The notes beneath the pieces are model-generated. The model ran no database searches and was not told the DNA's origin. It worked only from the letters and a program-made list of their open reading frames with translations. Positions 34,902 through 44,398 of a stretch of 64,000 nucleotides of DNA are shown piece after piece. This stretch comes from Actinomycetes bacterium. GTDB taxonomy: Bacteria; Actinomycetota; Actinomycetes; Streptosporangiales; Streptosporangiaceae. The DNA lies in the NCBI GenBank assembly GCA_021792855.1, contig JAJYTW010000001.1, forward strand, positions 25,371-89,370. The letters are read 5' to 3'. Every line of letters begins with the position of its first letter. Position 1 is the stretch's first letter. The position numbers and the translations under genes were made by a program.

Positions 34902-36359
34902 TTACCCGCAGCCGCAGCCGGCCACCGCACTAGCCAGTTGCGCCAGCGTCGACATGGCCAGCAGCAGGTGCTTCTTCGCGAAGCTGTCGCCCATGAAGAC
35001 GAAACCGAGCAACTGCCCGCCACGGGTGTAGGCGATCCCGGCCATCGCCGCGACCGAGGACAGATTCCCGGTCTTGGCCCGGACCGTGCCGAGGGCCGCC
35101 GGGGAGAACGGGCCGAAGTAGCTGCCGGGCGCGAGCGTCCCGGAGAACCCGGCGACCGGGGCACCGATGATCACGGACCGGAACCGTGGCCTGGCCAGCG
35201 CCAGCCGGAGCAGCCGGATCAGCGCCCGCGGCGTGATCGAGTTCAGCGGGGACAGCCCGCTGCCGTCGTAGATGCGGATGCCCCGCACGCCCAGCCGCGC
35301 ATCCACCGCCATCACCGCGGCAGCGCCGCCGCTGAACGTGGCCGGCCGACCGGTCGCGATCGCGACCTGCCTGGCCAGCGTCTCGGCGATGACGTTGTTG
35401 CTCTCGACCAGCATCTGGCCGATGATCTGGGTCAGCGGCGGCGAGGTGACCGCCGCCAGCAAGCGGCCGCGCCCGGCCCTGGGGACCGCGGCCGGCTGGC
35501 CGAAAACCGTGATGCCGTCCCTGGCCAGCCAGGTGGCGTAGGCCCGGGCGGCGTCCAGCCCCGGGGTCATCGACCTGGGCAGGAAGTTGACCGGATCGTC
35601 GGAGTTCTCCGGGGTGCCCTGCGAGGTCAGCCTGCCCTGGTCCACCTCCAGGCCGGTGATCGGCGCGACGTTGCCGGTGCTGATGTAGTTGTCCTTGGCG
35701 CCGAGCGCGGGCCAGCCGGCGGCCTGCACCGGGCCGCTGAACAGCGCCTGGTCGTAGCCGAGCCGGACCGAGCGCACGCCGCTAGCTCGCAGTGCCCGTG
35801 CGGTCCGGGCGGCCAGCGCGGCCAGGGTGGCCGGCTGCGGGTAGTCCGCGGCCGGGAACGGCGCGGCGGCGAGCGTCGGGTCACCGCCGCCGATCAGCAC
35901 GATCCTGGCGCCACGCGCGGTCAGCGGGCCCGCGGCACGCACCGAGGTGGTGAAGGTGGCCGCCGGGCCGAGCACCGCCAGGGCGGCGGTCGCGGTGGCC
36001 AGCTTGGTGGTCGATGCGGGCGTGAAGCCGGTGGACGCGTTCTGCGCGTACAGCACCCGCCCGGTCGTCAGGTTGGTCACCAGCACCCCGACGTGCGGCC
36101 CGAGTCCGCCCCCGGCGATCAGCCCGGAAAGGGCGCTGGCGACCCCGGCGGAGGTGGCGCCGACGGCGCGGCCCGGCAGGATCCCGGTGGCGGGCCGCGG
36201 CCCGGGGCCGGCCGCGGTGACCGGCGCACCGGACACCCTGGGCACCGCCAGGCGGGCCAGCCTGGCCGGAAGCATCTTGGCGACCGCCACACCGGCGCCT
36301 ACCGTGAAGAGACCGAGCACCGCGAGCGTCGCGACAGCCATCCGTGCCAGCCGGTTCAC
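34902..36359 (-). CDS. dacB: D-alanyl-D-alanine carboxypeptidase/endopeptidase (DacB/PBP4 type)
   Basis: [23 protein letters not shown] (SxxK), [16 protein letters not shown] (SxN), [19 protein letters not shown] (KTG). Confidence 0.93.
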   Translation of the reverse strand: MNRLARMAVATLAVLGLFTVGAGVAVAKMLPARLARLAVPRVSGAPVTAAGPGPRPATGILPGRAVGATSAGVASALSGLIAGGGLGPHVGVLVTNLTTGRVLYAQNASTGFTPASTTKLATATAALAVLGPAATFTTSVRAAGPLTARGARIVLIGGGDPTLAAAPFPAADYPQPATLAALAARTARALRASGVRSVRLGYDQALFSGPVQAAGWPALGAKDNYISTGNVAPITGLEVDQGRLTSQGTPENSDDPVNFLPRSMTPGLDAARAYATWLARDGITVFGQPAAVPRAGRGRLLAAVTSPPLTQIIGQMLVESNNVIAETLARQVAIATGRPATFSGGAAAVMAVDARLGVRGIRIYDGSGLSPLNSITPRALIRLLRLALARPRFRSVIIGAPVAGFSGTLAPGSYFGPFSPAALGTVRAKTGNLSSVAAMAGIAYTRGGQLLGFVFMGDSFAKKHLLLAMSTLAQLASAVAGCGCG

Positions 36360-36480
36360 CGTCCGCGCTCTCCTTGATGCCAGGTCCCGCCGGGACGGGT
36401 CGTTGACACCAGAGGGTATACATCAGGGCGGGGGGCGTACGCCGAGGCAGCAGAAACTACGTTGGGCAGGAGACCGGTTC

Positions 36481-36993
36481 GTGGTATTCGATGTCGTTAT
36501 AGAGATCCCTAAGGGTCAGCGCAACAAGTACGAGATGGATCACGAGACCGGCCGGATCCGGCTGGACCGGATGCTTTTCACCTCGACCAGGTACCCGGCC
36601 GATTACGGGTTCATCGAGCACACGTTGGCCGGCGACGGCGATCCGCTGGACGCGCTGGTCCTGCTGGACGAGCCCACGTTTCCCGGCTGCCTGATCTACT
36701 GCCGGGCGATCGGGATGTTCCGGATGCGCGATGAGAAGGGCGCCGACGACAAGGTGCTCTGCGTTCCGGCCACCGATCCGCGGATGGCGCACCTGACCGA
36801 CATCGAGGACGTCCCGGAGTACGACCGACTGGAAATTCAGCACTTCTTCGAGGTGTACAAGGCGCTCGAGCCTGGTAAGGAAGTCGAGGCCGCGAAGTGG
36901 GTGGGGAGGCAAGCCGCCGATGATGAGATCGAGGCATGCCGGCAGCGGCTCGCGCGGGCCGAGGGCCGGGCGGAGGACTCTGGTGACGGCTGA
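36481..36993 (+). CDS. ppa: Inorganic pyrophosphatase
   Basis: [66 protein letters not shown]. Confidence 0.97.
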   Translation: MVFDVVIEIPKGQRNKYEMDHETGRIRLDRMLFTSTRYPADYGFIEHTLAGDGDPLDALVLLDEPTFPGCLIYCRAIGMFRMRDEKGADDKVLCVPATDPRMAHLTDIEDVPEYDRLEIQHFFEVYKALEPGKEVEAAKWVGRQAADDEIEACRQRLARAEGRAEDSGDG

Positions 36994-37786
36994 CCGGTCG
37001 TCCGCCGCCCGGCCGGCGGACGACCCAGCGCGACCCGCCAGCGACGTGCCGCGATCCGGCGAGGCCGGGGCCGGCGCGGAGACCAGGCCGACCCGGCCGC
37101 TCAGCGACGCCGAGGCGCTTGGCCTGCGCAACGAACCGCTGCTGCGGGACCTGAACGAGGACGACGCGATCACGATCCGGCCGCACGTCCAGGTGACCGC
37201 CCTGCAACGGGGCGATCGGCTGTACGGTCAGGGCGATCTCGGTGACCGGCTCTACGTGGTGATCGACGGCAAGGTCAAGCTCACCAGGACCGCGCCGGAC
37301 GGCCGGGAGGTCCTGGTCCGGGTGGAGGGGCCGGGCGGCATGTTCGGCGAGCTTGCCATGTTCGACCCCGAACTGCGGACCGCCACGGCGACCGCGGTAA
37401 CCGACGCGACGCTGGCCGGTCTGGCGCACGAGGACTTCCGGCAGGTGCTCGAGACCCGTCCCGGCGTGGCGATGCACATGCTGAAGGCGCTCGCGCAGCG
37501 ACTGCGCGAGGTGACCGAGACCAACACGAACCTGATCTTCACCGACGTGCCCGGCCGGGTCGCCAAGGCGCTGCTCGAACTCGGCGACCGGTTCGGCGTC
37601 GAGCAGGACGACGGAATCCTGGTCAGCCACGACCTAACCCAGGAGGAACTCGCCCAGCTTGTCGGCGCCTCCCGCGAGACGGTGAACAAGGCGCTCGCCG
37701 ACTTCGCGACCCGGGGCTGGATCCAGCTTTCCGCCAAGTCGGTGCTGCTGCTCGACCCCGACCGGCTCCGGCGCCGGGCCAGGTAG
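36983..37786 (+). CDS. Crp/Fnr family transcriptional regulator
   Basis: [21 protein letters not shown]...[30 protein letters not shown]...[30 protein letters not shown]. Confidence 0.94.
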   Translation: MTADRSSAARPADDPARPASDVPRSGEAGAGAETRPTRPLSDAEALGLRNEPLLRDLNEDDAITIRPHVQVTALQRGDRLYGQGDLGDRLYVVIDGKVKLTRTAPDGREVLVRVEGPGGMFGELAMFDPELRTATATAVTDATLAGLAHEDFRQVLETRPGVAMHMLKALAQRLREVTETNTNLIFTDVPGRVAKALLELGDRFGVEQDDGILVSHDLTQEELAQLVGASRETVNKALADFATRGWIQLSAKSVLLLDPDRLRRRAR

Positions 37787-37813
37787 GCCCGGACGCTACC
37801 TGGCGAACCGGAA

Positions 37814-38656
37814 TCAGCCGGAATCCCGCGGCCTGCCGAAGCCGTCCGGAAGCTCGCCAAGCTCGCCCAGGTAGGCGAGCTGAGCCCGGACCGAGTACTC
37901 GGCGACCTGCCACAGCGCCCGGTCCACGTCGGCGTACACGCGGGCCACGATCTCGGCCGCCGACCGGTCCCCGGCCGCCAGCGCGGCCCTGATCTCGGCG
38001 AGTCGCTCCGCGCGATGCGTTAGGTAGTAATCGAGGGTTCCCGCCGGGTCGGCGAGCAGCGGTCCGTGACCCGGCAGCAGCGTCGCGAGCGGCGCGCTGT
38101 CGGCCAAGGTCCGGAGCCGGTCCAGCGAAGCCAGGTAGTCGCGCAGGCTGCCGTCGCCAGCGATCACGGTGGTGCCTCGGCCGAGCACCGTGTCGCCGGT
38201 CAGCACGGCCCGGTCGGCCCGCAGGTACAGGCTCACCGAGTCGGCCGTGTGACCGGGCGTGCCCAGCACCTCGATCTCGCAGCCGCCGTCGGTGACCACC
38301 GTGCCGGGCGGCAGGCCCTCGCTGCCCAACCGGAACGCCGGATCGACCGCGCGGACGCCGGCCCCGGTCAGGCGGGCCAGGGTGCGGGCGCCGGCCGAGT
38401 GATCGAGATGACCGTGGGTGAGGATGATCGCCGCGATCCGCTGCCCGGCGCGCTCGGCGGTCGCGCGCACCCGCAGCAGATGCGCCTCGTCATCCGGCCC
38501 GGGATCCACCACGACCGCGGTAGTCGAGCCAGGCTCGGCGATCAGGTAGCTGTTGGTGCCGTCCAGCGTCATCGGGGATGGGTTGGGCGCGAGCACGCAG
38601 CGCGCCCGCGCGGTGCCCGAGCCGTCGATCCCCCGGTCCGCTCCGGCCGAGCTCAC
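37814..38656 (-). CDS. MBL fold metallo-hydrolase
   Basis: IILTHGHLDHSAGARTLARLTG...VLGTPGHTADSVSLYL...AVLTGDTVLG...LLPGHGPLL. Confidence 0.94.
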   Translation of the reverse strand: MSSAGADRGIDGSGTARARCVLAPNPSPMTLDGTNSYLIAEPGSTTAVVVDPGPDDEAHLLRVRATAERAGQRIAAIILTHGHLDHSAGARTLARLTGAGVRAVDPAFRLGSEGLPPGTVVTDGGCEIEVLGTPGHTADSVSLYLRADRAVLTGDTVLGRGTTVIAGDGSLRDYLASLDRLRTLADSAPLATLLPGHGPLLADPAGTLDYYLTHRAERLAEIRAALAAGDRSAAEIVARVYADVDRALWQVAEYSVRAQLAYLGELGELPDGFGRPRDSG

Positions 38657-39516
38657 AGCGGGTACTCCCGGTCGCCGGGAACCGCCAGCCAGACCGCGCC
38701 GTCGGCAACGAAGAGTTCCGGCAGCAGCGGCGTGACCTCGCGCCGGTCCGCCAGCACCGCTGCGACATCCGGGTACCCGGCGAGTTCGGCCAGGGTCACC
38801 GCGGTCGGCAGCCACAGCTCGATCTGCCCGGCCCGGCCCGCCTCGATCGCCGCGGACGGCGCGATCCACTGCACCGCCGCGGCCTCCCCGCCGACATCCC
38901 TGGTCCGCTGGCCGACCGGCAGCGCGGCGGCGAAGAACCTGGCATCGAACCGGCGGGGCTCGGCCTTCGGGGTGATCCACCTGGCCCACGGCCGGAGCAG
39001 GTCCGAGCGCACGATCAGGCCGCGCCTGGCGAGCATCCCGGCTAGCGAGAGCGAGTGGTCGAGCAGCGCCTGCCGGTCGGCCTCCCAGTCGGCGCCGGTG
39101 GTGTCGGCCACCACCGAGTCCGCCGACTCGCCGGCCAGCAGTACCCCGGACTCCTCGAAGGTCTCCCGCACGGCCGCGCAGACCAGCGCCCTGGCGAGGT
39201 CGGGCGGGGCATCGAAGACCCGGCCCCAGTGCTCGGGATCCGGCCCGGCCCAGCCGACCCCGTCCTCGGCGTCCCGCAGGTCCACCGACCCGCCGGGAAA
39301 AACGTAGGCGCCAGGAGCGAAGGCCATCGACGGCTTGCGCCGCAGCATGTAGACCTCGAAGCCGGCGGACCGCTCCGGCCCGGGCCCCGGCTGCGTTACG
39401 GGCCGGAGCAGCATGACCGTCGCGGCGTCCCTCGGAGTCACCGGCTCAGCGCCGCCGTCGAGCACGCCCCGGACCGCCGCGGCCACGTGCTCGGGCACCC
39501 GCACCTGGTCCTTCAC
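38653..39516 (-). CDS. NUDIX hydrolase
   Basis: MAFAPGAYVFPGGSVDLRD...ALVCAAVRETFEESGVLLA. Confidence 0.92.
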   Translation of the reverse strand: MKDQVRVPEHVAAAVRGVLDGGAEPVTPRDAATVMLLRPVTQPGPGPERSAGFEVYMLRRKPSMAFAPGAYVFPGGSVDLRDAEDGVGWAGPDPEHWGRVFDAPPDLARALVCAAVRETFEESGVLLAGESADSVVADTTGADWEADRQALLDHSLSLAGMLARRGLIVRSDLLRPWARWITPKAEPRRFDARFFAAALPVGQRTRDVGGEAAAVQWIAPSAAIEAGRAGQIELWLPTAVTLAELAGYPDVAAVLADRREVTPLLPELFVADGAVWLAVPGDREYPL

Positions 39517-39526
39517 TGCCGCCCGC

Positions 39527-40006
39527 TCAGTCGCTGACTTCGGCGATCAGCTCGATCTCGACCGGCGCGTCCAGCGGCAGCACGGCCATCCCGACCGCGC
39601 TGCGCGCGTGCCGTCCGGCCTCGCCGAATACCTCGAGCAGCAACTCGCTCGCCCCGTTCACCACCTGCGCCTGGCCGGTGAAGTCAGGAACGCTGGCCAC
39701 GAACCCGGTCACCTTCACGATCCGGCGGATGCTGGACAGGCTGCCGGTCACCGATACCACCGCGGCCAGCGCGTTCAGGGCGCAGGTGCGCGCCAGCGCG
39801 GCCGCCTCGTGCACGCCCACCTGGCCGCCGACCTTGCCGGTCGCCAGCAGTTCGCCCTCGACCACCGGAAGCTGGCCCGCCGTGTAGACGTGGTCGCCGG
39901 TCCGGACCGCGGGCACGTAGGCGGCCAGCGGCGGGGTCACCGAGGGCAGCGTCAGCCCGAGCGCCGCCAGCCGCTCCTCGGGCGAGCCGCCGTGCGGCGC
40001 GGTCAC
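39527..40006 (-). CDS. RidA family protein
   Basis: VRTGDHVYTAGQLPVVEGELLATGKVG...LNALAAVVSVTGSLSSIRRIVKVTGFVAS. Confidence 0.92.
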   Translation of the reverse strand: MTAPHGGSPEERLAALGLTLPSVTPPLAAYVPAVRTGDHVYTAGQLPVVEGELLATGKVGGQVGVHEAAALARTCALNALAAVVSVTGSLSSIRRIVKVTGFVASVPDFTGQAQVVNGASELLLEVFGEAGRHARSAVGMAVLPLDAPVEIELIAEVSD

Positions 40007-40158
40007 TGGCGCGGCCGCTTCAGATAGGCGACGAGCTGCTCAGAGTTCGGTCCGGGCACGACGGCGACAAGCTCCCAGCCGTCGTCGCCCCAGTTGTCCA
40101 GGATCTGCTTGGTCGCGTGCACCAGCAGCGGCACGGTCGCGTACTCCCATTTCTGCAT
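40003..40158 (-). CDS. DUF4177-like small protein (51 aa)
   Basis: Below the ORF-track cutoff. My translation: MQKWEYATVPLLVHATKQILDNWGDDGWELVAVVPGPNSEQLVAYLKRPRQ; overlaps the RidA start. Confidence 0.85.
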   Translation of the reverse strand: MQKWEYATVPLLVHATKQILDNWGDDGWELVAVVPGPNSEQLVAYLKRPRQ

Positions 40159-40191
40159 GGGCGTAACCTTAGCCGCCCGGCCGCGCCGGGC

Positions 40192-41247
40192 TCAGGACTG
40201 GCGTCCCTCCGCCCGCTCCGGCGCGGGCACTGGGTCCGCGGGCACCGGGTCCGCGGGCAGCGGGTCAGCGGCGGGCGCCTCGGGCAGGTCAGGGTCGGGG
40301 ATCCGGGCGTCCGGGATGGCGGGCACCGGCGGGATCGCGATCGAGTCGTCGGACATCAGTTCCCGCGCTTCCTGCGCAGGCGATCGGCCCTCGATCGCGG
40401 CCTCGGCGGCGGCGACCTCGGCGGCGCCGGTGTCCTCCGGCAGAGCGGACTGGCCATCCGCCTCGGGCGCGGCCGCGCGCCGACCGCCGGCCGCGTGCTC
40501 GAAGAAGCGCAGCAACTCCACCGGGACCGGCATCACCAGGGTGCTGTTCTTCTCCGAGGCCACCTCAACGACGGTCTGCAGCAGCCGCAACTGGAGCGCT
40601 GCGGGGTCCCTGGCCATCACGTTGGCCGCGGCCGCGAGCCGCTTGGAGGCCTGGTACTCGGCGTCGGCGACGATGATCCTGGCCCGCCGCTCCCGCTCGG
40701 CCTCGGCCTGCCGGGCGATCGACCGCTTCATGCCCTCGGGCAGCGAGACGTCCTTGATCTCGACGCTCTCCACCTTGACCCCCCACGGGATCTCGGTGAC
40801 GTCGTCGATGATCCGGCATAGCTGCCGGTTCACCCGGTCCCGCTCGGAGAGCAGTTCGTCCATCTCGGACTGGCCGATGATCGACCGCAACGAGGTCTGA
40901 GCCCGTTGCGATACGGCGAACATGTAGTTCTGCACGTTGATGGTCGCCTTGATCGGATCGACCACCTTGAAGTACACGACGGCGTCCACCCGAACGCTGA
41001 TGTTGTCCTTGGAGATGCCCTCCTGCGCGGGCACCGCCATCGCGACGATCTGCTTGTTGACCTTCTGGATCTTGTCGCCGATCGGGCGGATGAAGGTCAG
41101 TCCGGGCTGGCGGGTCTCCGGCAGCACCCGGCCGAACCGGAAGACGATCCCCTCCTCGTACTGCTGGACCTGCTTGACGCTGCGCCCGAGCAGCACCAGA
41201 CCTCCGGCCGCCACGAACGCTATGACACCCAGCAGCGCATCCAACAT
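40192..41247 (-). CDS. SPFH/slipin (stomatin-like) membrane protein
   Basis: YEEGIVFRFGRVLPETRQPGLTFIRPIGDKIQKVNKQIVAMAVPAQEGISKDNISVRVDAVVYFKVVDP. Confidence 0.93.
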   Translation of the reverse strand: MLDALLGVIAFVAAGGLVLLGRSVKQVQQYEEGIVFRFGRVLPETRQPGLTFIRPIGDKIQKVNKQIVAMAVPAQEGISKDNISVRVDAVVYFKVVDPIKATINVQNYMFAVSQRAQTSLRSIIGQSEMDELLSERDRVNRQLCRIIDDVTEIPWGVKVESVEIKDVSLPEGMKRSIARQAEAERERRARIIVADAEYQASKRLAAAANVMARDPAALQLRLLQTVVEVASEKNSTLVMPVPVELLRFFEHAAGGRRAAAPEADGQSALPEDTGAAEVAAAEAAIEGRSPAQEARELMSDDSIAIPPVPAIPDARIPDPDLPEAPAADPLPADPVPADPVPAPERAEGRQS

Positions 41248-41438
41248 GGCCGACACCTTCTTATCCCGGGGTAGGCCCCGGATTCTCCGGATATTGCTAG
41301 CTGTCGTCACCTTCAGCCTAGCCAGCCAGCGCAACGGGCCGCTATCTCCTCGGCGGCGGGTCCCTGAGCACCGGCTATGCCCTAGCGGCGCCGGGACCGC
41401 GCCCCCGCAGCGACCGGCCGGCCGGCGCGGATAGCCTC

Positions 41439-42449
41439 ATGGTCGTGAGCGTGCGGGATACCGACTGGGATGGCGTGCGGCTACACGTGGTAACCGGCAA
41501 GGGCGGGACCGGGAAGACCACCGTGGCAGCCGCGCTTGCGCTTGCCCTCGCCTGCGACGGCAGGCGCGTGCTGCTGATGGAGGTCGAGGGCCGCCAGGGG
41601 ATCGCCCAGCTTTTCGACGTGCCGCCGCTGCCCTATGAAGAGCGCCGGGTGGCCGTCGCGCCGGCTCAGGACGGCAGGCCCGGCGGGGATGTGTTCGCGC
41701 TGGCCGTCGACCCGCAGTCGGCGATGATCGACTACCTGGAGATGTTCTACAACCTGCGGCAGGCCGGGCGCGCGCTGACCAAGCTCGGCGTACTCGACTT
41801 CGCCACCACGATCGCGCCGGGGCTGAGCGACGTGCTGCTCACCGGCAAGGCGGCCGAGGCGGTCCGGCGCAAGTCCGGCGGCAGCCCGGTGTACGGCGCG
41901 GTGGTCATGGACGCGCCGCCCACCGGCCGGATCGGCCGCTTCCTGAACGTGACCTCCGAGGTCTCCGGGCTCGCCAAGGTCGGCCCGATCCGGGGACACG
42001 CCGACACCGTCCAGAACGTCATCAGGTCGCCGCAGACCGTCGTGCACTTCGTCACCCTGCTCGAGGAGATGCCGGTTCAGGAGACCCTGGACGGCATCGC
42101 CGAACTGCGCGAGATCAGCGCAGGCGAGATCCGGCCCGGCGGGATCTTCGTGAACATGACCCGCCCCGGAGCGGCCGAGCTAGCCGACCGGGGCGACGGC
42201 GACCGGCAGGCCGACATGCTGAGCTTGGCGCTCAAGGCAGCAGGTCTCGGCGACGACCCGGACCTGGCCGCCGACCTGGCCGCCGAGCTTTCCGACGAGG
42301 AGCGGACCGCCCGGGCCCAGCAGGCCCAGCGCCGGCTGCTCGACGCCCCGGGTCAGCCCTGCTATGAGCTGCCGCTGATCTCCGACGGCATTGACCTGGC
42401 CGGGCTGTACCGTCTGGCCGCCGAACTCCGCGGTCAGGGCGCCGCATGA
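41439..42449 (+). CDS. ArsA-family (Get3/BagA-like) ATPase 1
   Basis: VVTGKGGTGKTTVAAALALALACDGRRVLLMEVEGRQGIAQLF...DYLEMFYNLRQAGRALTKLGVLDFATTIAPGLSDVLLTGK. Confidence 0.9.
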   Translation: MVVSVRDTDWDGVRLHVVTGKGGTGKTTVAAALALALACDGRRVLLMEVEGRQGIAQLFDVPPLPYEERRVAVAPAQDGRPGGDVFALAVDPQSAMIDYLEMFYNLRQAGRALTKLGVLDFATTIAPGLSDVLLTGKAAEAVRRKSGGSPVYGAVVMDAPPTGRIGRFLNVTSEVSGLAKVGPIRGHADTVQNVIRSPQTVVHFVTLLEEMPVQETLDGIAELREISAGEIRPGGIFVNMTRPGAAELADRGDGDRQADMLSLALKAAGLGDDPDLAADLAAELSDEERTARAQQAQRRLLDAPGQPCYELPLISDGIDLAGLYRLAAELRGQGAA

Positions 42450-42495
42450 GCCCGGCGCACCGCTCGCGAACCACCCGTACGACCCTGAGGGCCAG

Positions 42496-43653
42496 ATGAC
42501 CGCGCACCCCACCCCGCTTGCCGTCGACCAGCTGATCGACGACCGCCGTACCAGGATCATCGTCTGCTGCGGCTCCGGCGGCGTCGGCAAGACCACGATC
42601 GCGGCGTCCGTCGGGCTGCGGGCCGCTGAGCGCGGACGGCACGTCGTGGTCCTGACCGTCGACCCGGCCCGGCGGCTGGCCCAGTCGATGGGGCTGACCT
42701 CGCTGGACAACACCCCCAGGCAGGTGTCCGGGATCCAGCCGGACGACCCGGACGCGCCGGGCAGCATGCACGCGATGATGCTCGACATGAAGCGCACCTT
42801 CGACGAGATCGTCGAGGCGCACGCGGACCCGGACCGGGCCGCCCAGATCCTGGCCAACCCGTTCTACCAGTCGCTCTCCTCGAGCTTCGCCGGCACCCAG
42901 GAGTACATGGCGATGGAGAAGCTGGGGCAGCTTCGCCGCGCCGACGAGTGGGACCTGATCGTCGTCGACACGCCGCCGAGCCGGTCCGCCCTGGACTTCC
43001 TTGACGCCCCGCAGCGGCTCAGCCGGTTCCTGGACGGGCGGCTGCTGCGGCTGCTGGTGGCGCCGGCCAAGTTCGGCGGCCGCACCGGGCTGAAGATGTT
43101 CAACGTCGGCTTCGGGATGGTGACCGGAGTGGTGACGAAGATCATCGGCGGCCAGTTGCTCCGCGACGTGCAGACCTTCGTGTCCGCGATGGACACGATG
43201 TTCGGCGGGTTCCGGGAGCGCGCCGAGTACACCTACCGGCTGCTGCGGGCCCCGGGCACCGCATTCCTGGTGATCGCGGCGCCCGAGCACGACGCGCTGC
43301 GCGAGGCCTCGTACTTCGTCGAGCGCCTGGAGCAGGACGAGATGCCGCTGGCCGGGCTGATCCTCAACCGGGTGCATGAGTCGCCGGCCGACCGGCTCTC
43401 CGCGGCCCGCAGCCTGGCCGCCGCCGAATCGCTGCAGGGCTCCCGGGGCGGCGACCCGACCGGCCTCGGCGAGGTCGCGCTGCGACTGCACGCCGAGCGG
43501 ATGCGGCGGATCGGTTCGGAGCAGCGACTAGCCCAGCGGTTCACCACCGCGCATCCGCTGGTCCCGGTCGCCACGATCCTGGCTCAGCCCGACGACGTGC
43601 ACGATCTGGCCGGGCTGCGGGCTATCGGATCGGCCTTCGGCGCCAACAGCTAG
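42496..43653 (+). CDS. ArsA-family (Get3/BagB-like) ATPase 2
   Basis: IIVCCGSGGVGKTTIAASVGLRAAERGRHVVVLTVDPARRLAQSMG...DLIVVDTPPSRSALDFLDAPQRL. Confidence 0.92.
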   Translation: MTAHPTPLAVDQLIDDRRTRIIVCCGSGGVGKTTIAASVGLRAAERGRHVVVLTVDPARRLAQSMGLTSLDNTPRQVSGIQPDDPDAPGSMHAMMLDMKRTFDEIVEAHADPDRAAQILANPFYQSLSSSFAGTQEYMAMEKLGQLRRADEWDLIVVDTPPSRSALDFLDAPQRLSRFLDGRLLRLLVAPAKFGGRTGLKMFNVGFGMVTGVVTKIIGGQLLRDVQTFVSAMDTMFGGFRERAEYTYRLLRAPGTAFLVIAAPEHDALREASYFVERLEQDEMPLAGLILNRVHESPADRLSAARSLAAAESLQGSRGGDPTGLGEVALRLHAERMRRIGSEQRLAQRFTTAHPLVPVATILAQPDDVHDLAGLRAIGSAFGANS

Positions 43654-43770
43654 CGAACCGCGGCCCGCCCGCGTCGATTGGGCGCGCGAGGCCGGAGCGA
43701 TGCGCCCGGATCTCGTTACTCGCGCCAAAACGGCCGCAGGCCGAAACGGCCCGGGAAACGACCGGACCGG

Positions 43771-44079
43771 TCAGCTAGCGACCAGTTCGCTCGAGATGCT
43801 CTCGTACTTGTCCCTGGCGCTTTCCAGCAGTTCCCGCCAGGAAACGACATCGGACCGGCGGCGGAGCAGTGCACGGCGCTCACGCTCGGTCATGCCGCCC
43901 CAGACGCCGAACTCGATCCGGTTGTCCAGGGCATCGGCCAGGCACTCGGTGCGGACAGGGCAGCCCCGGCAGATCAGCTTGGCCCGGTTTTGCGCCGCCC
44001 CCTGGACGAATAGCTCGTCCGGGTCAGTGCCCTTGCACGCGGCGCGAGCGGTCCAGTCCATGATCCACATGTTGCCCAA
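43771..44079 (-). CDS. WhiB family Fe-S transcriptional regulator (WhiB4-like by context)
   Basis: AACKGTDPDELFVQGAAQNRAKLICRGCPVRTECLADALDNRIEFGVWGGMTERERRALLRR. Confidence 0.95.
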   Translation of the reverse strand: MGNMWIMDWTARAACKGTDPDELFVQGAAQNRAKLICRGCPVRTECLADALDNRIEFGVWGGMTERERRALLRRRSDVVSWRELLESARDKYESISSELVAS

Positions 44080-44398
44080 CTCCTCCTGATCGTCACGCCC
44101 GTAAGCGGGTCGTCACGCCCGGTGGCGCTTCGCTGCGGTCTGCGGGGTGCGCACAGGCTGCAGCACCCCAAGTGATGGTCGCGAAAGAGTAACCTACGGA
44201 ACTCGCGCCCGGCACGCTAGTCCCTGGCAGGCCCATTTCTCGGATAGCCCCTATGGACTATGCGGACTGCGCACAGTAGCCATCTCGCAACCGTCAGCAA
44301 CATTGCCCGCCGCTGCGCGGACCCTGGACTGGGGAAAATCACCCCCCCGTGATCTCCTACCTCATGTTCTAGTCAGGTCGGCAGCGTAACCTGTTGCC